Source: Cyanobium sp. FGCU52 (GTDB lineage: Bacteria > Cyanobacteriota > Cyanobacteriia > PCC-6307 > Cyanobiaceae). Taken from it: a DNA stretch of 64,000 bases. The position numbers and the translations under genes are program-made. The notes beneath the pieces are model-generated. The model was not told the origin of the DNA. It made no database searches and saw nothing but the letters and a program-made list of their open reading frames with translations. Location of the stretch: positions 1 to 64,000 of the forward strand of contig JANWUS010000029.1 in assembly GCA_024958715.1 (NCBI GenBank), in the 5' to 3' direction. Positions within the stretch are counted from its first letter, which is position 1. Each line of letters starts with the position of its first letter. Of this stretch, positions 27,601 through 35,171 are shown piece by piece.

Positions 27601-27711
27601 TCCACCGTCGCCCCCCTTGGTGAAGGCGTAGAAGCTGCGGAAGGCGAGCGAGTGGCCGTCCACCAGCAGCAGCAAGGGCCTCTCGACCGCTCCGGTCTTC
27701 CCCTGGGCCAT
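24676..27711 (-). CDS. polA: DNA polymerase I
   Basis: Repair and Okazaki-processing polymerase, about 1011 residues. The 5' nuclease domain comes first (LLLVDGHSLAFRSFYAF, GFEADDVLGTLAYQA, LTGDSSDNIPGVKGVGPKTA). A Pro/Ala/Glu-rich linker of about 70 residues follows, longer than in E. coli. The 3'-5' proofreading domain keeps the acidic residues (VALDTETTDLNPF, and a terminal YxxxD-like segment YCGMDVHVTRRL). The polymerase domain has motif A DYSQIELRILAH, motif B around TINFGVIYGMG and motif C QVHDELVLE. ATG 27711 (MAQGKTG) is preferred over the GTG 13 codons upstream. Confidence 0.96.
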   Translation of the reverse strand: MAQGKTGAVERPLLLLVDGHSLAFRSFYAFTKGGDGGLSTKDGVPTSVTYGFLKALLDNCRGLTPQGVVVAFDTAEPTFRHEEDANYKAHREEAPEMFFADLANLQRILAEGLDLPLCMAPGFEADDVLGTLAYQAADEGWRVRILSGDRDLFQLVDDERDIAVLYMGGGPYAKNSGPTVVRREEVVARLGVPPEEVVDLKALTGDSSDNIPGVKGVGPKTAATLLKENGDLDGIYAALDALEGPKAAKGALKGALRERLAAGRDSAYLSRRLARILTDVPLPKQPRLGLGDVRPERLRESLEELELHSLQRQVEGFARIFSAHPPAEAAPAPATDAGTPPPAADAPPTETPANEVPEHAAPQTSPETPPLPVLEPELIVSEASLAALVARLDACNDPAAPVALDTETTDLNPFRAELVGIGLCWGEGPQDLAYLPLTPPTPPAAGAEAPLLTEAPEPTPLPTPMPLETVLSALAPWLGSPRHPKTLQNAKYDRLILMRHGLPLEGVVMDTLLADYLRDANAKHGLDAMAERNFGFTPTTYEQLVPKGSTFAAVPVADAAQYCGMDVHVTRRLTGLLRQQLEELGPALPKLLDQVELPLEPVLAAIEATGIRIDVPYLQELGREFALQLDRLETEAKAAAGVEFNLASPKQLGELLFDTLGLDRKKSRRTKTGWSTDAAVLEKLADDHPVVALVLEHRTLAKLRSTYVEALPQLVEPETGRVHTDFNQAVTATGRLSSSNPNLQNIPIRTTFSRRIRKAFLPQEGWTLISADYSQIELRILAHLSGEPVLVEAYRSGDDVHAVTARLLLEKDEVSADERRLGKTINFGVIYGMGAQRFARETGVGAAQAKDFLSRYRQRYPRVFAFLELQERLALTRGYVETILGRRRPFAFDPAGLGRLLGKDPLTIDLEAARKAGREGQLLRAAANAPIQGSSADIIKLAMVQLHRQLQERNLPARLLLQVHDELVLEAAPEALEEVLALTRRTMEQAVTLDVPLKVETGTGPDWMAAK

Positions 27712-27815
27712 GGCCTGCCTGTCGCACGCGAACCGGCACGAGCTTGGCATCTGGTGCCTGGCGGCCAGGGGGCGTTCCCTGGGGCATCCTTGGGGCGACG
27801 AGCTCTCCTCGGCCG

Positions 27816-28061
27816 ATGTCCCGCCAACCCAGCCGTTACGCCATCCACCTGATGCTGGCGGGCGGTCACCAGGAGGTGGTCCACTTCCGCAGTCTGGAGG
27901 CGTTCCAGCAGTGGTACGGCGGCGTGCTCACCGTGGCGGCACCGGAGGCGTTCGTGAACGTGCCGATCAGCGACCTGGAGGCCGAGTACCTGGTGGTGAG
28001 GGCGGGCAGCGTGCTGGGTCTGCGGGTGGAGCCGCTCTACTCCGCCCTGGAGGAGGACTGA
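27816..28061 (+). CDS. Small conserved cyanobacterial protein
   Basis: An 81-residue protein, [19 protein letters not shown] to [12 protein letters not shown]. It shows an alternating beta/alpha pattern ([48 protein letters not shown]) but no known motif. It is divergent from polA, and its last 25 bases overlap the 3' end of the convergent gltX. Confidence 0.65.
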   Translation: MSRQPSRYAIHLMLAGGHQEVVHFRSLEAFQQWYGGVLTVAAPEAFVNVPISDLEAEYLVVRAGSVLGLRVEPLYSALEED

Positions 28062-29503
28062 ACCGCGTCCGCCAGCCGGGGGGCGTCTTCGCCGATGCGG
28101 TGCAGCAGCCCCCAGGTGGCCAGGAGATCGGGGCCCTGGAGACTGCCGAGCAGGGCCGCCCTGAGGCTCTTCATCACCACCCCCTTCTTCACGCCGGCAG
28201 CGGTGGCCGCGGCGTCGAGCAGGGCCTTGGCCGCGTCCGGCTCCAGGGGCCCCTCAGGCAGCGCATCGGCCACCTCCGCCAGGGCCGCTGCCGCCCCCTC
28301 GGCGGCCAGCTGGCCGGCGGCTGCGGCATCCCGACCCGGCCGCTCAAAGAAGGGAGCGGCCTGTTCCACCCCGTCGACGAGCAGGGTGAGGGAGGGACCG
28401 AGCAGTTCGCAGAGATCGTGCTGCCAGACGGTGTCGGCGGTGGCACCGCTGAGGCCCCAGCCCTTCTCCTGCCACAGCGGCAGCAGTTTCGCCCGCAGCT
28501 CCGCGGGCGTAAGGCCGTGCAGCACCTGGGCGTTGAGCCAGTTCAGCTTGTCCCAGTCGAAGCGGGCGCCGGCCCGGTTGACGCGCTCGAAGTCGAACAC
28601 GGCGGCGGCCTCGGCCAGGCTGAAGCGCTCACCCATGCCCTCCGGCGGCGACCAGCCCAGCAGGGTCATGTAGTTGGCCAGGGCCGCAGCGTCGTAGCCC
28701 ATGGCGCGGAAATCGCTGATCGAGGTGACGCCATCCCGCTTGGAGAGCTTGCGGCCCTCCTTGTTGAGGATCAGGGGCGTGTGGGCGAACACCGGCGCGG
28801 GCACCCCGAGCGCCTCATAGAGCAGCAGTTGCTTGGCGGTGTTGGCGATGTGGTCCTCGCCGCGGATCACGTGCGTGATCGCCATGGCGGCATCGTCGAC
28901 CACCACCACCAGGTTGTAGAGGGGATCGCCGATGCGGTCGGCCGGAGCGCGCCGGGCGATCACCATGTCGCCGCCCAGGTCGGCCCCGACCCAGCGCATC
29001 TCCCCGCGCACCAGATCGTTCCAGGTGATCACCGCCTCGTCGTCGATGCGGAAACGAACCACCGCCTCCCGGCCCTCGGCGATGAAGGCCTGCTCCTGCT
29101 CGGGGGTGAGGTGGCGGTGGCGGTTGTCGTAGCGGGGGGCCAGGTTCGCGGCGGCCTGCTGCTCGCGCATCGCCGTGAGCTCCGCCTCGGTGGCGTAGCA
29201 GCGGTAGGCGAAGCCCGCCTCAAGCAGCCGTGCGATGGCCGCCCGGTGCTCCTCGATCCGGGCGCTCTGGATCACGGGGTCCCCGTCCCATTCGAGGCCG
29301 AGCCAGGCCAGCCCCTCGAGGATGTTGTCGGTGTACTCCTGGCGGCTGCGCTCGCGGTCGGTGTCCTCGATGCGCAGCAGGAAGCTGCCGCCGTGGCGAC
29401 GGGCGAACAGCCAGTTGAAGACCGCCGTGCGGGCGGTGCCGATGTGCAGGGTGCCGGTGGGGCTGGGCGCCAGACGAACGCGCACAGGTGCCTGGAGCGC
29501 CAC
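28037..29503 (-). CDS. gltX: Glutamyl-tRNA synthetase
   Basis: Class I synthetase charging tRNA-Glu (and, in cyanobacteria, generally tRNA-Gln as well, which is then amidated); glutamyl-tRNA is also the first precursor of chlorophyll and haem. The 488-residue protein has [20 protein letters not shown] (HIGH motif HIGT), [13 protein letters not shown], and the KMSKS-type motif KLSKRDG. Domains for the acceptor and anticodon ends follow. It lies just after tRNA-Asp in the reading direction of the minus strand. Confidence 0.96.
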   Translation of the reverse strand: MALQAPVRVRLAPSPTGTLHIGTARTAVFNWLFARRHGGSFLLRIEDTDRERSRQEYTDNILEGLAWLGLEWDGDPVIQSARIEEHRAAIARLLEAGFAYRCYATEAELTAMREQQAAANLAPRYDNRHRHLTPEQEQAFIAEGREAVVRFRIDDEAVITWNDLVRGEMRWVGADLGGDMVIARRAPADRIGDPLYNLVVVVDDAAMAITHVIRGEDHIANTAKQLLLYEALGVPAPVFAHTPLILNKEGRKLSKRDGVTSISDFRAMGYDAAALANYMTLLGWSPPEGMGERFSLAEAAAVFDFERVNRAGARFDWDKLNWLNAQVLHGLTPAELRAKLLPLWQEKGWGLSGATADTVWQHDLCELLGPSLTLLVDGVEQAAPFFERPGRDAAAAGQLAAEGAAAALAEVADALPEGPLEPDAAKALLDAAATAAGVKKGVVMKSLRAALLGSLQGPDLLATWGLLHRIGEDAPRLADAVQSSSRAE

Positions 29504-29529
29504 GCTGATCGACTCCTGAAAATTCGGAA

Positions 29530-29603
29530 CGGGACTGACGGGGCTCGAACCCGCAACTTCCGCCGTGACAGGGCGGTGCTCTAACCGATTGAACTACAGT
29601 CCC
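29530..29603 (-). tRNA. trnD: tRNA-Asp (GUC)
   Basis: The minus strand folds into a full cloverleaf of 74 bases: acceptor GGGACUG paired with CAGUCCC, D arm with AAUCGGUUAGA, anticodon loop CUGUCAC with anticodon GUC, and the T arm GCGGGUUCGAGCCCCGU. The discriminator base is G, as expected for tRNA-Asp. CCA is not encoded. Confidence 0.95.
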
Positions 29604-29738
29604 AGATCGTCCCGAAGGCAGATCGGCGCCGACGCTCGCGTCGACCCATGAAGTATCCATCGCCACCGGTCCCGCCGTCAACCCGTGGGCAAGGTTGTCG
29701 CTGCTGCTCGGCGGCAGAAGGTTGGAGAGGCCGACCGA

Positions 29739-29770
29739 CAAAAAAACCGGCCCATCCTGGGAGGGCCGGT
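29739..29770 (-). terminator. Rho-independent terminator of hcp
   Basis: On the minus strand ACCGGCCC, a nine-base loop and GGGCCGGT form an eight-pair stem followed directly by a run of seven Ts. It lies 37 bases after the hcp stop codon and is the clearest intrinsic terminator in the window. Confidence 0.9.
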
Positions 29771-29806
29771 ATGGAAAAGGCGTGGATAAATCCCGTCCCC
29801 GTGGAT

Positions 29807-29995
29807 TCAGGGCCGGAAGCCTGCGGGTTCGATCAGACGGACCTGATTGCCGCGTGCCGTGAACTCACGGCCCTGGTCGCTTTGCACGACGACACGACCA
29901 CCGGACTTGACACGGATCACCCGGGCGCGGACCCAGCCGAGAGCAGCTGATTCCAGCACTTTCACAACATCACCGGGTTGTAGATCCAACTCCAT
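29807..29995 (-). CDS. hcp: Hyperconserved picocyanobacterial protein Hcp
   Basis: A 62-residue protein, [19 protein letters not shown] to [11 protein letters not shown]. It matches, as I recall it, the small protein described as almost identical across Prochlorococcus and marine Synechococcus. It looks like a compact beta-barrel ([39 protein letters not shown]), similar in style to small RNA- or ribosome-associated proteins; a role in translation fits its place between two tRNA genes and next to rplS, but the function is not established by the sequence. It has its own strong terminator. It is not the hybrid-cluster protein also called hcp. Confidence 0.88.
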   Translation of the reverse strand: MELDLQPGDVVKVLESAALGWVRARVIRVKSGGRVVVQSDQGREFTARGNQVRLIEPAGFRP

Positions 29996-30031
29996 GTTCG
30001 GGACCAGAGAACTGCAGATGGGGACATCGAA

Positions 30032-30104
30032 CGCGCCGTGGAGGACTTGAACCCCCGACATCAGGTTTTGGAGACCTGCGTTCTACCAACTGAACTAACG
30101 GCGC
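30032..30104 (-). tRNA. trnW: tRNA-Trp (CCA)
   Basis: The minus strand gives a 73-base cloverleaf: acceptor GCGCCGU paired with ACGGCGC, anticodon loop UCUCCAAAA containing CCA, and T arm GGGGGUUCAAGUCCUCC. The discriminator base is G. It lies 37 bases upstream of hcp on the same strand and downstream of rplS. Confidence 0.95.
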
Positions 30105-30169
30105 AAGGCGATGGCCCCGGGAATCGAGGGAGGCTGAGCGGCAGCCTGAGCCACCGCTCTTCCTCACCA

Positions 30170-30700
30170 TCAACGATCGAAGCGCTGCTTCACGCGAGTG
30201 GCTTTGCCCACCCGCTCTCGCAGGTAGAAAAGCTTCGCACGACGAACCTTACCGCGTCGCTCGACCTTCACGGAAGCCACCTGGGGGCTGTGGAGCATGA
30301 ACACCCGCTCCACGCCGATGCCCTGGAAAATGCGGCGGACGGTGATGGTTTCGTTCAGACCACCATGGCGCTTGGCGATCACCACACCCTCATAGGGCTG
30401 GACGCGCTCCTTGTTGCCCTCCCGGATGCGGACGCCGACACGCACGGTGTCGCCGACGTAGATCTCGGGCAGGTCGCTCTTGAGCTGCTCGGCCTCGAAG
30501 GCGGCGATCAGATCGGCGGCGCTCAGTTTGCCGGTGGTGGCACGGACCGCCGGCTTCTCGGCTGGCTTCTCAGCAGTGGCGACGGCCGGCTCGGAGGCCG
30601 GTGCCGTGGCCGCGTCGCTCGTGTCGACGTTCTCCACGCTGTCGTTGACGTTTTCCTTGATGCTCGATTCCGGTTGATTCCCGGTGGTTTCCGCTGCCAT
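30170..30700 (-). CDS. rplS: Large ribosomal subunit protein L19
   Basis: L19 of the 50S subunit, at the interface with the small subunit. The conserved domain of about 115 residues is complete: [40 protein letters not shown] and [19 protein letters not shown]. It is preceded by an extension of about 55 residues rich in Ala, Glu, Pro and Val ([18 protein letters not shown]), longer than in most bacteria though typical of Synechococcus-type L19. rplS, trnW and hcp lie in one direction and may be read together. Confidence 0.94.
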   Translation of the reverse strand: MAAETTGNQPESSIKENVNDSVENVDTSDAATAPASEPAVATAEKPAEKPAVRATTGKLSAADLIAAFEAEQLKSDLPEIYVGDTVRVGVRIREGNKERVQPYEGVVIAKRHGGLNETITVRRIFQGIGVERVFMLHSPQVASVKVERRGKVRRAKLFYLRERVGKATRVKQRFDR

Positions 30701-30741
30701 CCCAGCTCCGCGACGCCTGGCCAAACCGCCAGTGTACCGGC

Positions 30742-31089
30742 TCAGGGTCCCCCCCCTTGCCGGCCGGCGGCCTTGCCGGCCGGCGCCCTTGCCGGCCGGA
30801 TCCGCTGCCACAGCATCGAAGCGCCCGTGGCGAGCATCCACAGCAGCCCGAGGCCGTTGAGCAGCACGTACACCGTTTCCCCGTGGCGCCCCACCAGCGG
30901 CTTCAGCCACTCCCCTTCGTGCAGCACCATGAGCCAGTGGGCCGCATCCCGGCCCACGCCTCCCCAGTCGCGCGACACCCGGTAGCTGACACCGCTCAGG
31001 ACCGTGACCAGCAGTGGCAGCAGCACCAGCGGCGCCAGGGTGGCGTGGGCACGCCGCAATCGCAGGGCCAGGCTGGGGGGAGGTGTCAT
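30742..31089 (-). CDS. PepSY-like small membrane protein
   Basis: A 115-residue protein with two membrane helices ([21 protein letters not shown] and [21 protein letters not shown]) separated by a loop with [12 protein letters not shown]. The LHEG/W pattern between two helices is that of PepSY-associated membrane domains found in reductase-like and siderophore-related proteins. The C-terminal tail is Gly/Ala/Arg-rich and is encoded by a three-copy repeat. It is divergent from map. Confidence 0.65.
   Translation of the reverse strand: MTPPPSLALRLRRAHATLAPLVLLPLLVTVLSGVSYRVSRDWGGVGRDAAHWLMVLHEGEWLKPLVGRHGETVYVLLNGLGLLWMLATGASMLWQRIRPARAPAGKAAGRQGGGP
30756..30799. repeat. Three-copy CTTGCCGGCCGG repeat
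   Basis: Three identical 12-base units CTTGCCGGCCGG at 30756-30767, 30772-30783 and 30788-30799, spaced 16 bases apart. They encode the last residues of the PepSY-like protein, each copy in a different frame because 16 is not a multiple of three. Each unit contains the palindrome CCGGCCGG. Confidence 0.85.
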
Positions 31090-31164
31090 CCGGATCCGAC
31101 GGCCGATGCACAGGCATTGATAACTTGACTCCAGCGCGCACCGCCGTCGCCGGAGCTTTCCCCC

Positions 31165-32025
31165 ATGAATCTGTTCGCCGATCTTCTGGCCAGCACCACC
31201 GCCGGCCGGGGCGGTTCGGGGCTGGTGACCCAGAGCGGCCCGAGGATCCAGAAGGGAAGGCGCGGCGTGGAGATCAAGTCCGCCCGCGAGATCGAAACGA
31301 TGCGCCGGGCCAGCCGCATCGTGGCCACGGTGTTGCGCGAGATCATCGAGATGGCGGCCCCGGGCCTGAGCACCGGCGACCTCGACCGCCACGCGGAGAA
31401 GCGGATCCGCGAGATGGGGGCGGTGCCGAGCTTCAAGGGCTATCACGGCTTTCCCGCCAGCATCTGCGCTTCGATCAACGACGAGGTGGTCCACGGCATC
31501 CCCAGCAACAAGCGGGTGATCCGTGCCGGCGACCTGGTGAAGATCGACACCGGCGCCTACTTCGACGGGTACCACGGCGACAGCTGCGTGACGATCTGCG
31601 TGGGGGAGGGCGTTCCCGAGGAAGCGGTCAGCCTCAGCCGCGTGGCCCAGGAGGCCCTGATGAAGGGGCTGGCCACGGTGAAGGCCGGCAGCACCCTGCT
31701 GGAGCTGGCGGGCGCCGTGCAGGACCACGTCGAGGCCCACGGCTATGCCGTGGTGGAGGACTACACGGGCCACGGTGTGGGACGCAACCTGCACGAGGAG
31801 CCCTCGGTGTTCAACTACCGCACCCGCGACCTGCCGAACATGGCGCTGCGGCCTGGCATGACCCTGGCGGTGGAACCGATCCTCAACGCCGGCAGCAAGG
31901 CCTGCCGCACCCTCAAGGACCGCTGGACCGTGGTGACCGTGGACGGCAGCCTCTCGGCCCAGTGGGAGCACACGATCGTGGTCACCAGCGACGGCTGCGA
32001 GATCCTCACGGACCGCGACTTCTGA
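31165..32025 (+). CDS. map: Methionine aminopeptidase
   Basis: Removes the initiator methionine from new proteins. The 286-residue type I enzyme shows the five metal ligands in order: the two Asp residues in [16 protein letters not shown], His in [12 protein letters not shown], and Glu in AVEPIL and in the C-terminal QWEHTIVV. The N-terminal extension of about 35 residues ([19 protein letters not shown]) is typical of cyanobacterial MAP. It converges with the SDR gene across a strong hairpin. Confidence 0.95.
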   Translation: MNLFADLLASTTAGRGGSGLVTQSGPRIQKGRRGVEIKSAREIETMRRASRIVATVLREIIEMAAPGLSTGDLDRHAEKRIREMGAVPSFKGYHGFPASICASINDEVVHGIPSNKRVIRAGDLVKIDTGAYFDGYHGDSCVTICVGEGVPEEAVSLSRVAQEALMKGLATVKAGSTLLELAGAVQDHVEAHGYAVVEDYTGHGVGRNLHEEPSVFNYRTRDLPNMALRPGMTLAVEPILNAGSKACRTLKDRWTVVTVDGSLSAQWEHTIVVTSDGCEILTDRDF

Positions 32026-32044
32026 GCCGGGGAGAGTGTGAACC

Positions 32045-32083
32045 GCCGCCCGCAGCGCCGCCCCGCCTCAGGCTGCGGGCGGC
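32045..32083. terminator. Twelve-pair hairpin between map and the SDR gene
   Basis: GCCGCCCGCAGC at 32045-32056 and GCTGCGGGCGGC at 32072-32083 pair perfectly over a 15-base loop. The right arm lies inside the last codons of the convergent SDR gene. No T-run is present. It probably serves as a shared end structure for both transcripts. Confidence 0.55.
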
Positions 32084-32853
32084 TCCGGCCGGCTGACGAG
32101 GCCGTAGTAGAGCCGCCGCGTGAGGGCGGCCAGGGGCATCAGCACGTAGGTCAGCGGGTTCGGGGTCACCACGATCAGGCCGCAGTTCCAGCCGGCCTGC
32201 CGCAGGATCTCGCCCGCGACCCAGTCGGCGCTCATCACGCCGTAGGGGTTGAGGGCGGAGCGGAACGGGCCCAGCACCAGGCGACGGATCCGCAGCGTGG
32301 CCGCCAGATCGAGGGCCCGCAGGCTGAGCAGCTCCCCCAGCAGGCGCTTGCTGATCTCGTACAGGGGACTCAGGGCAGGCTGGATCTCCGCTTCGGAGGT
32401 GTTCACCCACACCTCCGCCCGTGGCCGGCCGGCGGCCGGCCGCTGGGCCACTACGCGTGCGAACAGTTCCAGCAACCGCCAGGCGCTGAGGGCGTTGACC
32501 TCCAGCGCCTCCTCGGCCGCGGCTGCACTGCGCCGGCCGAGCCGGTTCACGCCGTGGTTGATCACCAGCACGTCCACCTCGGCCAGCAGCGGTTCGAGCA
32601 GGGCTTCCTGGCCTGCCCGCCAGCACACCTGACGCAGGGGCACGGGATCGCCGGCCGGGTCGTTGAGCGCCAGCGGTTCCTCGCAGGTGGTGAGGGCGAT
32701 CAGCCGGGCACCGCGCGCGTGCCAGCGGCGCAGCAGAGCACGGCCGAGGGCGCCGTTGGCCCCGGTGATCGCCACCACCGCGCCCGGGGAGCCGAGAGCC
32801 GGGCCGCCGGCGGCCGGCAGGGGAGCTGCGGAGGAGGGGGAGGAGTCGGCCAT
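32068..32853 (-). CDS. Short-chain dehydrogenase/reductase with C-terminal membrane segment
   Basis: A 261-residue SDR. The nucleotide motif is ITGANGALGRALLRRW, followed by a Rossmann pattern, LVINHGVNRLGR and the active-site pair in PLYEISKRLL (YxxxK), with Ser in VNTSEAE. The last 40 residues hold a hydrophobic segment (TYVLMPLAALTRRLYYGLVS) that could anchor it to a membrane. The start at 32853 (MADSSPSS) is preferred; longer frames upstream are GC-rich noise. Substrate unknown. Confidence 0.8.
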   Translation of the reverse strand: MADSSPSSAAPLPAAGGPALGSPGAVVAITGANGALGRALLRRWHARGARLIALTTCEEPLALNDPAGDPVPLRQVCWRAGQEALLEPLLAEVDVLVINHGVNRLGRRSAAAAEEALEVNALSAWRLLELFARVVAQRPAAGRPRAEVWVNTSEAEIQPALSPLYEISKRLLGELLSLRALDLAATLRIRRLVLGPFRSALNPYGVMSADWVAGEILRQAGWNCGLIVVTPNPLTYVLMPLAALTRRLYYGLVSRPEPPAA

Positions 32854-32968
32854 CGCGGGTGGGGGGCGGAGCCCCGGAAGCGGGGCGGAGAGCGGCGCCG
32901 CCGCGGGGGCGGGGTGGCGGCGCTGCCTAGATTGACCGCCATCCTGCAGGCCCCGGCGAGGTCGCTCC

Positions 32969-34063
32969 ATGCCCACCCCGTTGCTGATCGGCTCCTGCGA
33001 ACCCTTCAGCGGCAAGTCCGCCTTGGTGCTGGGCCTGGCCCGCCAGCTGATGCGGCAGGGGATTGCGGTGGCCTACGGCAAGCCTCTGGCCACCTGCCCG
33101 GAGGGAATCCCCGCCGGGGAGTCGCCGTCGATCGACGCCGACGTGCGCTTCATCGGCGCCACCCTCGGACTGCCGCCGGAGCAGTGGATCGGGGCGGTGC
33201 ACCAGCTGGAGCCGGCCTCGGCCCACCGCCGCCTGCTCGAGGGCGACCTGGAGCCCGGCTCCGGCCTGGTGAGCCTGCAGGAGCAACTGACCGTCGCCGC
33301 GGCCGCCGACCGGCAGGTGCTGCTGGAAGCGGCCGGCAGCCTCAGCGAGGGGCTTCTCTACGGCCTGTCCCTGGTGCCGCTGGCCCGGACCCTGCAGGCC
33401 CCGGTGCTGCTGGTCCACCCCTGGAGTGACAGCCGCAGCGTGGATGGCCTGCTGGAGGCCCGGGCCCAGCTCGGCGACCTGCTGGCCGGGGTGGTGCTCA
33501 ACGCGGTGGATCCCGAGGCGGTGCCGGCCCTGCGGGGCGAGGTGGAGCCGGCCCTTGAGCGTCTCGGCCTGCCGGTGCTGGGGGTGATGCCCCGCAGCCC
33601 CCTGCTGCGCAGCGTCACCGTGGAAGAACTGGCCCGGCGCCTGCAGGCCCGGGTGCTCTGCTGTCAGGAGCGGCTGGATCTGCTGGTGGAAACCCTCTCC
33701 ATCGGCGCCATGAACGTGAACTCCGCCATGGAGTTCTTCCGCCGGCGGCGCAACATGGCCGTGGTCACCGGCGGCGACCGCACCGACATCCAGCTGGCGG
33801 CGCTGGAGGCCTCCACCCAGTGCCTGATTCTCACCGGCGCAGGTGAACCGCTGCCCCAGCTGATCAGCCGGGCCGAGGAACTGGAGGTGCCGGTGCTCAA
33901 GGTCGATCACGACACCCTCACCACGGTGGAGGTGATCGAGGCAGCCATCGGCCACGTGCGGCTGAACGAAACCGTCAAGGCCACCTATGCCATCCGCCTG
34001 GTGGAGGAGCACTGCCGATTCGATCGCCTGTTCGAGCGGCTGCGCCTGCCGGTGCGTGCGTGA
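32969..34063 (+). CDS. BioD-like / DRTGG-domain protein
   Basis: A 364-residue protein with an N-terminal P-loop domain like dethiobiotin synthetase and the N-terminal part of large phosphotransacetylases: the loop is SCEPFSGKSALVLGLARQL, followed by VLLEAAGSLSEGL and VVLNAVDPEAVPAL. The C-terminal half is a DRTGG domain (RRRNMAVVTGGDRTDIQLAAL, TQCLILTGAGEPLPQ). No acetyltransferase domain follows, so it is probably a regulatory or ligand-sensing protein. It is conserved in cyanobacteria. The next gene, a DprA-like protein, is 48 bases downstream. Confidence 0.8.
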   Translation: MPTPLLIGSCEPFSGKSALVLGLARQLMRQGIAVAYGKPLATCPEGIPAGESPSIDADVRFIGATLGLPPEQWIGAVHQLEPASAHRRLLEGDLEPGSGLVSLQEQLTVAAAADRQVLLEAAGSLSEGLLYGLSLVPLARTLQAPVLLVHPWSDSRSVDGLLEARAQLGDLLAGVVLNAVDPEAVPALRGEVEPALERLGLPVLGVMPRSPLLRSVTVEELARRLQARVLCCQERLDLLVETLSIGAMNVNSAMEFFRRRRNMAVVTGGDRTDIQLAALEASTQCLILTGAGEPLPQLISRAEELEVPVLKVDHDTLTTVEVIEAAIGHVRLNETVKATYAIRLVEEHCRFDRLFERLRLPVRA

Positions 34064-34111
34064 TCCCAGGGGAACGCTGCTAGGTTCAGGTTCAGTGGAA
34101 GCGGCACACGG

Positions 34112-34624
34112 GTGACCCGGTCCCTTGATTTACCGGCACTCGACCGGATCGATACGCTTGCCCAGGAACTGGCGATGCTCCAGGACCGGGGCAAGCGCCG
34201 GATCGCGATCCTCGGCAGCCGCCATGTGCCGGTGGTGTCCATCCACTTGGTGGAACTGGTGGCCCGCTCCCTGGCCCAGGAGGGTCACAACCTGATCACC
34301 TCCGGTGCCCAGGGGGTCAACTCCGCCGTGATCCGCAGTGTTCTCGACGTTGATCCTTCACGGCTCACGGTGCTGCTGCCCCAGAGCCTCGACCGGCAGC
34401 CCGTGGAGTCGCGGGATCAGCTGGAGCGGGTGCTGCATCTGGTGGAGAAGCCCGAGAACGACGAACTTCCCCTGCCGATGGCCAGCAGCCTCTGCAACCA
34501 GGAGATCATCGGCCGCTGCGACCAGCTGATCTGCTACGCCTTCCACGACAGCGAAACCCTGCTCTCCAGCTGCCGCACCGCCGAGGACATGGGCAAGGTG
34601 GTGAGCCTAATGTTCTTCGACTGA
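34112..34624 (+). CDS. DprA-like (Rossmann) protein
   Basis: A 170-residue protein similar to the Rossmann core of DprA/Smf, the recombination mediator for incoming single-stranded DNA. Visible: RRIAILGSRHVPVVSIHLVEL, NLITSGAQGVNSAVIRSVL, a LTVLLPQSLDRQP segment and CNQEIIGRCDQLICYAF. It is shorter than full DprA and lacks the winged-helix end. The start is GTG at 34112. Many cyanobacteria have this short form. Confidence 0.75.
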   Translation: MTRSLDLPALDRIDTLAQELAMLQDRGKRRIAILGSRHVPVVSIHLVELVARSLAQEGHNLITSGAQGVNSAVIRSVLDVDPSRLTVLLPQSLDRQPVESRDQLERVLHLVEKPENDELPLPMASSLCNQEIIGRCDQLICYAFHDSETLLSSCRTAEDMGKVVSLMFFD

Positions 34625-34646
34625 CCCCCCGCATGCCTTTGCGCAC

Positions 34647-35099
34647 TCAGGGTTCACCGTCCGTCAGCGCAGGAGGAGCGGGGAGGACCCACAGGCGGGT
34701 GCCTTCCCGGCCCAGAACGGTGACCCTGCTGCCGGCCCCTGGTCGCAGGCTGGGATCGAGGTTGAGGGCAGCCCAGCTCTGGCCCTGCCAGCGCACCCGA
34801 CCCAGGCCATCGGCGTCGAAGCCGGCGATCACCTCCGCCTGTTCGGCTCCGGCCGCCGGCGGGATCATCCGTTCCCCGTGGCGGGCCGACCAGCGGCGCA
34901 GGAGGCCGTAGCCCCCGGCCACGATGGCCCCCCAGAGCAGGATCTGGACGACCGTGGGGAGGGGCGTCAGGGCGCTCACCAGGGCGAGCACCAGGCCCGC
35001 CAGGCCGCCCATCAGCAGCAGCCCATCGCTGTCGATCCCCACCAGCACCAGGGCCAGAAGAGCCAGGGCGAGCAGGAGCCAGAGGGGGGCGATCGCCAC
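34647..35099 (-). CDS. NfeD-like membrane protein
   Basis: A 150-residue protein with N-terminal membrane helices (LWLLLALALLALVLVGI, LLLMGGLAGLVLALVSAL, VVQILLWGAIVAGGYGLL) and a C-terminal OB-like beta domain (GLGRVRWQGQSWAALNLDPS, VTVLGREGTRLWVLPA). This is the short NfeD architecture, normally a partner of SPFH/flotillin proteins. The start used is GTG at 35099. An SPFH gene lies divergently 72 bases away, which supports the assignment. Confidence 0.8.
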   Translation of the reverse strand: MAIAPLWLLLALALLALVLVGIDSDGLLLMGGLAGLVLALVSALTPLPTVVQILLWGAIVAGGYGLLRRWSARHGERMIPPAAGAEQAEVIAGFDADGLGRVRWQGQSWAALNLDPSLRPGAGSRVTVLGREGTRLWVLPAPPALTDGEP

Positions 35100-35171
35100 G
35101 ACGCAGGCCGGAGGGATTTCATTTTCGCCGACAGCCACCGTGGCTAGCGTTCGCCAGAGCCCGTTCCCTCC

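Noticed and set aside
24820-27852. Two long plus-strand frames opposite polA
   Set aside because: Both mirror polA codons, show repeated low-complexity Gly/Gln/His and no domain.
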